64,000 nt of DNA, from assembly GCA_963817435.1 (NCBI GenBank), contig CAWFNY010000001.1, forward strand, positions 1,302,001 to 1,366,000, written 5' to 3'. Both the position numbers and the translations under genes were made by a program. The notes under the pieces were generated by a model, which made no database searches, was not told where the DNA came from, and saw only the letters and a list, made by a program, of their open reading frames with translations. Position 1 is the first letter of the stretch. Every line of letters begins with the position of its first letter. This document shows, piece by piece, positions 8,793 through 16,185 of the stretch. The stretch is from JADJOM01 sp963817435. GTDB taxonomy: Bacteria; Gemmatimonadota; Gemmatimonadetes; Gemmatimonadales; GWC2-71-9.

Positions 8793-9770
8793 TCAGTCGG
8801 CGAAGTACCAGAAGCGCGGTTCCGTCGCCAGCTCTTCCTTCAGACGGAAAACGTGCTTGTTGGCCAGGATCCAGCGGATCTCGGAGTCAGGGTCCAGCAG
8901 GTTGCCAAAGACACGGGCCCCGGTCGGACATGCCTCAGCGCAGGCCGGCAGCCGGCCTTTCCGCGTCCGGTGGATACAGTAGGTGCACTTCTCCACGCAT
9001 CCCTTCTTGCGCGCGCGATTCCCCAGGTAGTGCTGGTTGGGGTTCACTTCTTCCAGCGGCACCTCGGGATCGGCCCAGTTGAAGCGCCGAGCCCAGTAGG
9101 GACAGGCTGCCATGCAGGCGCGGCACCCGACGCACCAGTTGTAGTCGATCACCACGATGCCGTCGGGTTCCTGCCACGTGGCGCCCACAGGGCACACCGG
9201 CACACATGGCGGATTGGCGCACTGGAAGCACTGAGTGCCCAGGTAGAAGTGGCCCTCCGCCGGCACCTCGTGCTGGTAGGTCGGGTCCGCTTCGTCCAGG
9301 TCAACCACCCCATTCTCCATCTCGAAGATGCGGATGTACTGGGTGTCCGCGTGGCGGTCGAGGTTGTTCTCATTGATGCAGGCTTCGACGCAGCTCCGGT
9401 ACCCCTGGCACTTCGAGATGTTGAAGGCATAGCCGAACAGGACCCCCGGCTGCGCGTCGGTGGTATCGACCGTGATGTCCTCGTTGTGACGGAGCTTGGC
9501 GAGACGCTCGATCCGTGCGATGGTCTCCGCCCGCTCTTCCTCGGTCATCCGGCGATAGTGTTTCTGGGTGAACTCCTGCCACTCGAGCAGCTTGAGTTCC
9601 CGCTCCTCGGGCGTCGCCGCGTTGAGCGGAGTGCAGGCCCCTACCGCCGCAGCGCCCGCGGCCAGCCCGCCGAGGATGAGACCGAGCGCCTCCCGCCGGT
9701 CGACGCGCTTCTGCAGCACGGTCCCGTCGGCAGCACTCTCCGGCATCCCGGCGTCGTGGTCGTCACTCAT
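8793..9770 (-). CDS. nrfC: periplasmic four-cluster ferredoxin subunit (NrfC/DsrO type), Tat-like N-terminus
   Basis: 325 residues from ATG 9770, which overlaps the upstream cytochrome stop (ATGA). The N-terminus has a Tat-like RREALGLILGGLAAGAA, consistent with export of a folded FeS protein. Cysteine groups for [4Fe-4S] clusters follow: CFQCANPPCVPVC, CVGCRACMAAC and CVEKCTYC...CAEAC. The first group reads KCQGYRSCVEAC, with Tyr124 where the second Cys is usual, so that cluster may be [3Fe-4S] or altered. It should relay electrons between the NrfD-like membrane subunit and the cytochrome or molybdopterin subunits encoded upstream in the same overlapping operon. Confidence 0.9.
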   Translation of the reverse strand: MSDDHDAGMPESAADGTVLQKRVDRREALGLILGGLAAGAAAVGACTPLNAATPEERELKLLEWQEFTQKHYRRMTEEERAETIARIERLAKLRHNEDITVDTTDAQPGVLFGYAFNISKCQGYRSCVEACINENNLDRHADTQYIRIFEMENGVVDLDEADPTYQHEVPAEGHFYLGTQCFQCANPPCVPVCPVGATWQEPDGIVVIDYNWCVGCRACMAACPYWARRFNWADPEVPLEEVNPNQHYLGNRARKKGCVEKCTYCIHRTRKGRLPACAEACPTGARVFGNLLDPDSEIRWILANKHVFRLKEELATEPRFWYFAD

Positions 9771-10492
9771 GGGCGATAACCCCTGACCTTCTCGAGTTGG
9801 GGCGCGCGGAAGGGGATGCGCGCCAGGATCGCGGGCTCGTGCGGGTCGTGGCAATCCGCGCAGGCCATGACGACACGGCGCCCCTCCCATCCGTCCAGTC
9901 GTTTCCCATGTGCGCCGCCGGCCCATGCCTCGGCCTGTTTATAGTGGCATTGCGCGCAGAGCCGATAACTCTCATCCAGCGTCGCGTGCTCGCCGCTCTT
10001 GAGTGTCAGGGTTTCGACGTTGTCCGGCGAGTGGCAGGTCGAGCAGACCGCCCCGAGCTGCTCCGGGTGCACCGGCTGGATATTGTTGTGCGCGTCGGAG
10101 ATTCGCTTGTTGACCATGACCACCTTCCTGCCCTGGTGACAGGAAGTGCAGGGGTATTGACTGATGGACGCGGCGCGGTTGCGCAGCGCGATCGGCAGCG
10201 TGATGGTGCCGAACGGCCGTGCATGCCCGGCCTCGGGAGCGGCGCTGCGGAGGGCAACCTCGAATGGCCGCTTGCCCGGTCCCGTCCAGCGTTCGACCGG
10301 CACTGCCTGCACGGCCTCGAGCATGCCCGGTTCCAGGACGGCGTTGCGGGCGGCGGTGGCTGAATCGACCGCCACGACCACCGTGCCGGGTGGGGGCTGG
10401 TCCCAGCGCACCTGGTGGCCTTCACGGCAGCTGCAGACGAGCCACGCCGCCGTCAGGCACAGCGCCAGGTTGCCGGCCCTCGTGTGCGTCAC
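9767..10492 (-). CDS. tetraheme cytochrome c, predicted lipoprotein
   Basis: 241 residues from GTG 10492, in a GTGA overlap with the upstream gene; its stop overlaps the ferredoxin start. The N-terminus (ALCLTAAWLVCSC) looks like a lipoprotein signal with the lipobox near residues 19-22. Four CXXCH motifs (CTSCH, CSTCH, CAQCH, CADCH) lie in the C-terminal half with several extra His for bis-His ligation. The first ~90 residues carry no heme. The position between a NapB-like cytochrome and the ferredoxin/NrfD pair suggests an electron relay of a membrane-attached complex, similar in place to QrcA or ActA though not recognisably homologous. Family unassigned. Confidence 0.85.
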   Translation of the reverse strand: MTHTRAGNLALCLTAAWLVCSCREGHQVRWDQPPPGTVVVAVDSATAARNAVLEPGMLEAVQAVPVERWTGPGKRPFEVALRSAAPEAGHARPFGTITLPIALRNRAASISQYPCTSCHQGRKVVMVNKRISDAHNNIQPVHPEQLGAVCSTCHSPDNVETLTLKSGEHATLDESYRLCAQCHYKQAEAWAGGAHGKRLDGWEGRRVVMACADCHDPHEPAILARIPFRAPQLEKVRGYRP

Positions 10493-11298
10493 GATGCACC
10501 TCCCGCGGCGCCAGACTCCTGCGGGCGAGTGAAGGCCCCCGCGTCGGGATGGAGCGCCACATGACATTGACGACAGTCGGCCCGCTCCGGGTGGGATGTT
10601 CGGATCTCGGCGACGGCGGCGGGTCCGGCATGACAGGTGAGACAGTTCTCCCGGAACGGGAGATCGTGCGGGATTGGAGGAGGGTCCCGGTCCGGCATGA
10701 GCCGGGGCAGCTGCGGCCAGACCGTGGTGGGCCAGGTCAGCGAGAAGTCCCCCCGCAGGGGGCCGCCGTTCGGTCCGTGACAGAGCGAACACCGGGAGTT
10801 CGGATTCGCCCCTGGATCCGCGGTCCCCATGACCGAATCAACGCCTACATGACACTGGAGGCACATGCCCCGGTCCGGATGCGGAGTCAGCGGCACGTAG
10901 GCCGAGAAGCGCACCGAGTAGCCACCACGCTCGTGGCAGGTCCGGCAGGCATCGGTCCGGAATTCCTCGGCACTGAGGGGGTGCGGGATGCGTGGGGGCG
11001 CACCCTCATACCCCCGCAGGTAGTGCACCGTCTTCAGCGTGCGCGGGTGAGCCGAGCGTTCCCGGTGAGACGCCGGCTCGATCGCCACCATCGCGGGGCT
11101 GGTACGGAAGACCTGCGCCTCCGCGAGGATCGGCTCGACGGGTGCGGCCACTATTGCGACCGCGGCGGGCGGCGGCACGGGCACCCGGCGCCCCGAAGCG
11201 CGCTTCACCGCGACGGTCACGGCAACTGCCGCCGTGATGGCCGATACGATCAGGTAGACTCGCAGTGCCACCGCGGTGGGATGCCGGTCGTGGCTCAC
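10489..11298 (-). CDS. pentaheme cytochrome c with duplicated NapB-like motif
   Basis: 269 residues; GTG 11298 overlaps the stop of the NapA-like gene (GTGA). A single N-terminal hydrophobic segment (about 13-31) is a signal or anchor. Five CXXCH motifs: CRTCH, CLQCH, CSLCH, CLTCH and CRQCH. Twice a PPxIPH stretch precedes a heme (PPRIPHPL...CRTCH and PPPIPHDL...CLTCH), as in NapB, the diheme electron donor of periplasmic nitrate reductase, so this looks like an expanded NapB-type module. Its coupling to the NapA-like gene supports a role as that subunit's electron partner. The direction of electron flow is unknown. Confidence 0.85.
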   Translation of the reverse strand: MSHDRHPTAVALRVYLIVSAITAAVAVTVAVKRASGRRVPVPPPAAVAIVAAPVEPILAEAQVFRTSPAMVAIEPASHRERSAHPRTLKTVHYLRGYEGAPPRIPHPLSAEEFRTDACRTCHERGGYSVRFSAYVPLTPHPDRGMCLQCHVGVDSVMGTADPGANPNSRCSLCHGPNGGPLRGDFSLTWPTTVWPQLPRLMPDRDPPPIPHDLPFRENCLTCHAGPAAVAEIRTSHPERADCRQCHVALHPDAGAFTRPQESGAAGGAS

Positions 11299-13640
11299 GT
11301 GCTGCTCCGCGCCGGCAGCCGCTCAACGCGCACCGCGCACTTCCCGCCGTCGGGCTGCCCCGAGAGGGGGTCGCAGGCATCGAGCGTCAGCCGGTTCACC
11401 AGCCGCGCCTCGTCGAACGACGGGACGAAGACCAGTCCGCGCGGCGGCTGGGAGCGGTAATCAATGCGTGCCTCGAGCTCGACCGAGCCCCTGCGGCTCA
11501 CCAGCCGGATCATTTCACGATTCCGGATCCCGAGATCGCGCGCGTCGTCGCGGTTGATCTCGGCGTACGCATGTGGCAGGGCACGATGCAGGGTCGGGAT
11601 CCGTTGTGTCATCGAGCCGGCGCCCCACTGCTCGAGCACGGCGCCAGTCGTGAGCCAGTAGGGATACTCGCGTTCCGGCGATTCGGCAGCCGGCTCGAAC
11701 GGCCGGAACCAGATCCACGCACGATGGTCCGGGTGCCCGTAGAAGTCGAACGCGCCGAGCGACGCATCTGCCGCAGGGTCGTAGGCCGGGTTGTAGCGCC
11801 AGCGGGTCTCCCGGCCGGCCACGTACGGCCACAGCACACCGGGTTGTGCACGCAACGCGGCGAGAGGAGGCAGCGCGCTGGACGGCTCGGCATGGAAACG
11901 GCCGTACTCGTCCCAGAGCTGCTCGACATACCGGCGGGGTTCGAAGGGAAAGAGCTTCTCGTAACCGAGGCGACGTGCCACCTCGATCATCTGCCAGGCG
12001 TCGCTGGTCGCGTCGCCGGGCGGCGAGACCATCTGCTCGAAGTGCTGCACCCGCCGCTCGGCGTTCGCGAAGATGCCCGCACGCTCCAGCCACATCGCCG
12101 CGGGGAGGATGACGTCGGCCACGTCTGTCGTGGGCGTCGGATAGGCGTCCGACACCACGATGAAGCGGTCCTCGCGGGTCGCCGCATGGCGATACCGATC
12201 GAGGTTCGGCAGGCTGACCATCGGATCGGTGGCCAGGATCCAGAGGAAGCGAATATCGCCCCGTTCGAGTCGGCGAAACATCGAAAGCGCCGGACCCGTC
12301 GGCTGCGGATCGATCGATTCCACCGGGACGCCCCAGAGTTCGGCCGCTCTGCGGCGGTCCTCTTCGCTCTGCACCACCCCGCGCGGCAGCGTGTGCGTGA
12401 GGCTGCCCGCATCGTGCACGGCGCTGCCGCCACTGGGCTGCCCGGTGGTGCAGAAGGCGTTGTTGCCGGGAGAGGCGACCTTCCCCACCAGGAGATGGAT
12501 ATTGTAGAGCAGGTTGTTCATCCACGTGCCGCGGACGTCCTGGCTCACCTCCCTGCCCCAGACGGACATCACCTTGCGGAGCGGATCGCCGTACAGGGAG
12601 GCCAGCCACCGGATACTCGCCGCCGACAGACCGGACAGCTCCTGGGCACGCTCCGGATCGTAGTCGGCGAGAAACGCCACGTATTCGCGCATGGTGGCGT
12701 CCGTCGCGGCCTCGGTGACGAGGGCGTCGTCGGCCAGGCCGTCGCCGATATTCGTCCTGCCGCGCTTGAACGCCACGTGCTTCTCGACGAACTCGTTCTG
12801 CACCCACTTCCTTGCCACGATCTCATGACAGATCCCGTGGGCGATCATCGGCCCCGCGTGCGGCACGTGCAGGAGGGAGTGATCGCTGGCGTAGCTGGTG
12901 CGGGTGGTGCGGGTCGCCACATCGATGATGCGAACCGCCGGATTGGCCCGCTTGCGCTCCAGCATGCGTGAGAAGAGCACCGGGTCGGTCTCAGCCAGGT
13001 TGATGTCCCACAGCACGAAGACGTCCGCATGATCGACGTCATCGTAGCAGCCGATGGCCCCGTCCAGGCCGAAACTCCCCTGCAACCCCTCCATCGCGCT
13101 CGCCGCGTAAACCCGGGTACTCGTCTCGACATTGTTCGTGCCCAGCGCCCCCTTGAAGAGCTTCGACGCCACATAGGCGTCCGTGATGCTCCATTGGGCG
13201 GACCCGTAGACGGCGACACTGTTCTTGCCATGCTGTCGTGCGGTGTCTCGAAGCTTGTTCGCCACCAGATCCAGTGCCTCACGAAGCGGCACCGCGACCA
13301 GCACCCCGTCCCGACGGACCATGGCGCGGGTCAGGCGGTCGGACCCATAGAGCGCCTGGACAGAGTTGTAGCCTTTCACGCAGGCCAAGCCCTTGCTCAC
13401 CGGTGAGTCGGAGTCGCCTTTCACGGCCACCGCCCGGCCGTTCTCGACCCCGACCAGAAGTCCGCAACCCACGCCGCAGAGCCGGCACGGCGTCCTGTGC
13501 CAGACCGGGCCCGCCTGCGCCTCGCCCAACGACATCGCACTCGCGGGAAACGCCATGCCAGGCACCATCGCAGATGCGGCGGTGGCTGCCGAAACGACGC
13601 CGACCCCCTTGAGAAACGTCCTTCGATCGACCCGGCTCAT
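11295..13640 (-). CDS. NapA-like periplasmic molybdopterin oxidoreductase with Tyr at the Mo-ligand position
   Basis: 781 residues. ATG 13640 gives a Tat signal (DRRTFLKG, residues 5-12). The [4Fe-4S] site is Cys52, Cys55, Cys59 and Cys87, with the conserved Lys89 two residues on, as in Nap. MGD-binding and Nap-family signatures follow: GCYDDVDHADVFVLW, AFKRGRTNIG, GQPSGGSAVHDAG and a C-terminal AYAEINRDDARDLG domain. Aligned by eye, NapA's Arg-His-Cys-Met motif is Arg-Val-Tyr178-Ala here (codon TAC, 13107-13109), so the protein ligand to Mo is not Cys. The substrate is therefore uncertain: a diverged Nap, another oxyanion reductase, or a non-catalytic electron-transfer subunit as in Qrc/ACIII. 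First gene of a five-gene overlapping operon. Confidence 0.9.
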   Translation of the reverse strand: MSRVDRRTFLKGVGVVSAATAASAMVPGMAFPASAMSLGEAQAGPVWHRTPCRLCGVGCGLLVGVENGRAVAVKGDSDSPVSKGLACVKGYNSVQALYGSDRLTRAMVRRDGVLVAVPLREALDLVANKLRDTARQHGKNSVAVYGSAQWSITDAYVASKLFKGALGTNNVETSTRVYAASAMEGLQGSFGLDGAIGCYDDVDHADVFVLWDINLAETDPVLFSRMLERKRANPAVRIIDVATRTTRTSYASDHSLLHVPHAGPMIAHGICHEIVARKWVQNEFVEKHVAFKRGRTNIGDGLADDALVTEAATDATMREYVAFLADYDPERAQELSGLSAASIRWLASLYGDPLRKVMSVWGREVSQDVRGTWMNNLLYNIHLLVGKVASPGNNAFCTTGQPSGGSAVHDAGSLTHTLPRGVVQSEEDRRRAAELWGVPVESIDPQPTGPALSMFRRLERGDIRFLWILATDPMVSLPNLDRYRHAATREDRFIVVSDAYPTPTTDVADVILPAAMWLERAGIFANAERRVQHFEQMVSPPGDATSDAWQMIEVARRLGYEKLFPFEPRRYVEQLWDEYGRFHAEPSSALPPLAALRAQPGVLWPYVAGRETRWRYNPAYDPAADASLGAFDFYGHPDHRAWIWFRPFEPAAESPEREYPYWLTTGAVLEQWGAGSMTQRIPTLHRALPHAYAEINRDDARDLGIRNREMIRLVSRRGSVELEARIDYRSQPPRGLVFVPSFDEARLVNRLTLDACDPLSGQPDGGKCAVRVERLPARSST

Positions 13641-13883
13641 GGCAGTCCGTGGCTCATTGGAGGTGCTCCCAGGTCCAGACAGGCCTGGAGGGATGCAGAA
13701 GGACACGAACGCGCGGAGCGTCGATCCATTCACGCATGATCGAGGAGTACGGCCCCGGCAGAACTCGACCGGGGCTGGGACTACGCACAAGGAGCATGGG
13801 TCTCTCGCCGCAAGGGTCTGACGGTGCTCCCCCGCTACGACGGTTCCTGTCGATCTGAAAGGAGGGCACCGCGATCGGGCGAT

Positions 13884-13897
13884 CTTGGTTTTCCAAG
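13884..13897. promoter_or_regulatory. possible Crp/FNR-type operator
   Basis: CTTGG-TTTT-CCAAG is a perfect 5-4-5 inverted repeat with the spacing used by Crp/FNR-family regulators (compare TTGAT-N4-ATCAA). It lies about 245 bp upstream of the NapA-like start. No regulator gene of that family is in the window, and a 10-base palindrome can occur by chance. Confidence 0.25.
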
Positions 13898-14067
13898 GTG
13901 AGTACACGGGATTGAACGAATGCGGAACACCGGATGAGGATCTCCTCACCACCGCCAGCGTCCGTAGCCGCCTCGCAATGGGATCTCCGATATCAGTGGG
14001 AGGGATTGCACGATGCCGGGCTTGCCGAGGCGGGCGGGCCCGGAGACCGGGGATGGAAGCACGACAA

Positions 14068-14098
14068 GGGGGTGAGGCTCGTTGCGAGCCTCACCCCC
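14068..14098. terminator. 14-bp hairpin upstream of the NapA-like operon and after ccmE
   Basis: Arms 14068-14081 and 14085-14098 pair perfectly around a TTG loop; the left arm reads GGGGGTGAGGCTCG. It is 36 bp past the ccmE stop on the minus strand, so it probably ends the ferredoxin-reductase/ccmE transcript. It shares its core with the hairpins at 6260 and 6425. Confidence 0.55.
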
Positions 14099-14133
14099 GT
14101 TGGTTCTCCCGGCGCGGGACCGGCGCTACGGCG

Positions 14134-14559
14134 CTACGCCTGCTTGCCCTGCTCGGTGTACTTGGCCTCGTAGCGCGATCCGCATTTCGCGAGCAGCGTC
14201 GTGGCCCGGAACACGCCATCCCGGCCCAGCCGCCCCTCGACGACCACTTCGATGTCCTTCTGATCGGTGAAGGTGTCGGGCGCCAGTCCGCGATAGCTGA
14301 CCGCGTAGGTCTGCACCCCGTCGCTCACCTTGAAATCGATCGTCTGGCTGGCGGCATCGCGGGTGACCGAGCCCGGCACCACCTTGGCCTCCATCTTCAG
14401 CCCGGTGTCGTAGAGGCTCGGGTCCCGCTCGACGCGCTGCGCGAGCTCGGATGGCTTCATCGAATACTGCCCGAATTGCTTTACACCCTGGGCCATGAGC
14501 AGGCTCACGGCACCCACGATGATTCCCGCCCCGATGATGAACTTGTGACCCGCCTTCAT
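14134..14559 (-). CDS. ccmE: cytochrome c maturation heme chaperone CcmE, Cys-type
   Basis: 141 residues from ATG 14559. One N-terminal anchor helix (HKFIIGAGIIVGAVSLLMAQG) is followed by the CcmE OB-fold (DFKVSDGVQTYAVSYRGLAPDTF...VVVEGRL). CcmE covalently carries heme in the periplasm for delivery to apocytochromes. E. coli uses His in HDENY; here the motif is CGSRY, the CXXXY variant known from archaea and some deltaproteobacteria with modified system I. No other ccm gene is in the window. Its place inside a cluster with ~89 heme sites fits demand for heme attachment. It follows the FeS/FAD oxidoreductase by 44 bp. Confidence 0.88.
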   Translation of the reverse strand: MKAGHKFIIGAGIIVGAVSLLMAQGVKQFGQYSMKPSELAQRVERDPSLYDTGLKMEAKVVPGSVTRDAASQTIDFKVSDGVQTYAVSYRGLAPDTFTDQKDIEVVVEGRLGRDGVFRATTLLAKCGSRYEAKYTEQGKQA

Positions 14560-14603
14560 ATATCTGACTCTCCGGGCTGAGCGTACGCCACCAATATACC
14601 AGT

Positions 14604-15941
14604 TCAGGCGACTTCGCGCGCCTCGGCGGCAGCCTGGGGGCTCAGGTCGACCTTGCCGATCTGGACCCCGATCTTTTCCAGGAAGGCGTTCGGCGGCGTG
14701 CCCCCCGCGAAGACCCAGACGAAGTCGTTGGAGATCTCCCGCTTGCCGCCCTCCACCTGAAGAATCACCGACTTCTCCCGGATTTCGACCGGATGAGAAT
14801 TGAAGATCACCTTGACCTTGCCGGTCCGGATGCACTCGCGGATCCGCTGATTGTTCCGCTCCTTGAGCCGGCTGAACACATCCTTCCGGTATGAGAGGGT
14901 GACGCTGTTGCCCTTCTGGTACGCCAGCCCCATCGCAGCCTCGACCGCGCTGTCTCCACCACCGACCACAAGCACGTGATTGTCCTTGTAGTGCTCGGCC
15001 TCGATCAGGCTGTACATCACCTTGTCCAGTTGCTCCCCCGGTACGTCCAGCTTCCGGGGAGTCCCCCGTCGTCCGATGGCCAGCACCACCGTCAGCGCCC
15101 GGTAGCGCCCTTTCGCCGTCTCGATCGTGTACGCACCGTCCGGTTCCCGCTGGATGTGCTCGACGCGCTCCTGGGTGCGGACCTTCAGTCCGGCCTTCGA
15201 GGCGCTCTTCCGCCAGAACGCGAGCAGCTCCTCCTTGCCGATCTCGAGCTTGTTGAACTTGCCTGAAAGCGGGAACTCGACCGGACTGGTCATGACGAGC
15301 TTCTGCCGCGGATATTTCGACACCGTCCCCCCGAAATCCTCGGCCTCGAGCGCCACGTACGAGAGCCCCTTCTCCACCGCCCGGAGCGCCGCCGACAGGC
15401 CGGCGGGGCCGGCGCCGACCACACACACATCCACGACGTCCCCCACCCGGCGCCGGCGCAGCTGCGGCACCAGGCCGGCGATGTGATCGATGCAATCCCG
15501 ACCCTGATTCACCGCATTCTTGATCAGTGCGAGGCCGCCGAGTTCGCCGACGATGAACAGATTCGGGAGGCTGGTCTCGAACTGGGGCGAAAGCGCGGGC
15601 ATGTCGGCCATCATGCTCGGGGGAGCCATTACGATCTCGATGGCGCCGACGGGGCAGGCGTCGGCACACAGCCCGTGACCGATGCACTTGGGACCATTGA
15701 CCAGCGCGGCCTTCCCGCCGATGACCGCCAGCACGTCCCCTTCAGGGCACGCGGTCACGCAGGCACCACAGCCGATACACCACGTGACATCGATGTGAGG
15801 GTGCTGCGCGCGGGGGCCGGAGGAGCTGAGGCCCGCGCGTTCAGCCGAGGCCCTGGCCGCGGCCTCGCGGCGCTTGAGGCCGCGGACCTGGGCAACGAGG
15901 GCCAGGATGAGCAGGATGGCGAATGCGAGATAGATGAGCAT
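14604..15941 (-). CDS. membrane-anchored ferredoxin / FAD-NAD(P) pyridine nucleotide-disulfide-type oxidoreductase
   Basis: 445 residues. An N-terminal helix (about 3-20) anchors it. Two ferredoxin-type motifs follow (about residues 54-96): CIGCGACVTACPEG and CIGHGLCADACPVG, the latter with His in the second Cys position. A Rossmann FAD site (CVVGAGPAGLSAAL) and a second dinucleotide site (VLVVGGGDSAVEAA) match the thioredoxin-reductase/YpdA-like fold, but no CXXC redox pair is evident. It probably moves electrons between NAD(P)H or ferredoxin and membrane carriers on the cytoplasmic side. It is divergent from the cytochrome b and 23-heme operon, 244 bp away, suggesting a functional link. The substrate is not determinable from sequence. 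Confidence 0.8.
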   Translation of the reverse strand: MLIYLAFAILLILALVAQVRGLKRREAAARASAERAGLSSSGPRAQHPHIDVTWCIGCGACVTACPEGDVLAVIGGKAALVNGPKCIGHGLCADACPVGAIEIVMAPPSMMADMPALSPQFETSLPNLFIVGELGGLALIKNAVNQGRDCIDHIAGLVPQLRRRRVGDVVDVCVVGAGPAGLSAALRAVEKGLSYVALEAEDFGGTVSKYPRQKLVMTSPVEFPLSGKFNKLEIGKEELLAFWRKSASKAGLKVRTQERVEHIQREPDGAYTIETAKGRYRALTVVLAIGRRGTPRKLDVPGEQLDKVMYSLIEAEHYKDNHVLVVGGGDSAVEAAMGLAYQKGNSVTLSYRKDVFSRLKERNNQRIRECIRTGKVKVIFNSHPVEIREKSVILQVEGGKREISNDFVWVFAGGTPPNAFLEKIGVQIGKVDLSPQAAAEAREVA

Positions 15942-16185
15942 ATCGAGAAATTACCGGCGTTCATGAAGTGCAATATTTCGATGCGGCTGGAATATCCCGT
16001 TCCGCCAGATGAACGGAGTGAGGTGTCTCACCTCTGCTATCCAGACGGTTCCCAGCAACAGCTTAGGGCTGTGCAACCGACAGGGGACCTTACGGTTCCG
16101 TCATGTGGATCTCGCACGGTTTGTGCCGTAACAGAGCGTGACAGCGTTCACCAAACCCGACAATCCACGCACCACCGAGCACGCG
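15942..16185. promoter_or_regulatory. divergent promoter region
   Basis: The 244 bp separate the minus-strand oxidoreductase from the plus-strand cytochrome b gene. The A+T content is locally higher near 15,960-16,000 (CAATATTTCG, GGAATATCCC). A short inverted repeat GAGGTG-TCT-CACCTC lies at about 16,019-16,033. No convincing promoter boxes or operators can be assigned by eye. Confidence 0.4.

Larger units (their letters stand above)
13641..14133. other. intergenic region upstream of the NapA-like operon
   Basis: About 490 bp between the NapA-like start and the ccmE stop. No supported gene is present. It contains the CTTGG-N4-CCAAG palindrome at 13,884 and the hairpin at 14,068; the promoter of the NapA-like operon should lie here, but no convincing -35/-10 pair stands out. 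Confidence 0.5.

Noticed and set aside
11265..12971. 568-codon open frame opposite the NapA-like gene
   Set aside because: Antisense to a well-supported molybdoenzyme; composition and lack of motifs mark it as a high-GC shadow. Long frames opposite ClC, HerA, SbcC and glpK were rejected for the same reason.
11295..13640. Annotation as a functional periplasmic nitrate reductase NapA
   Set aside because: The Mo-ligating Cys is Tyr and the NapA Arg in the QPSACGTAR segment is not kept (SAVHDAG); a Nap-like name is used without claiming nitrate as substrate.
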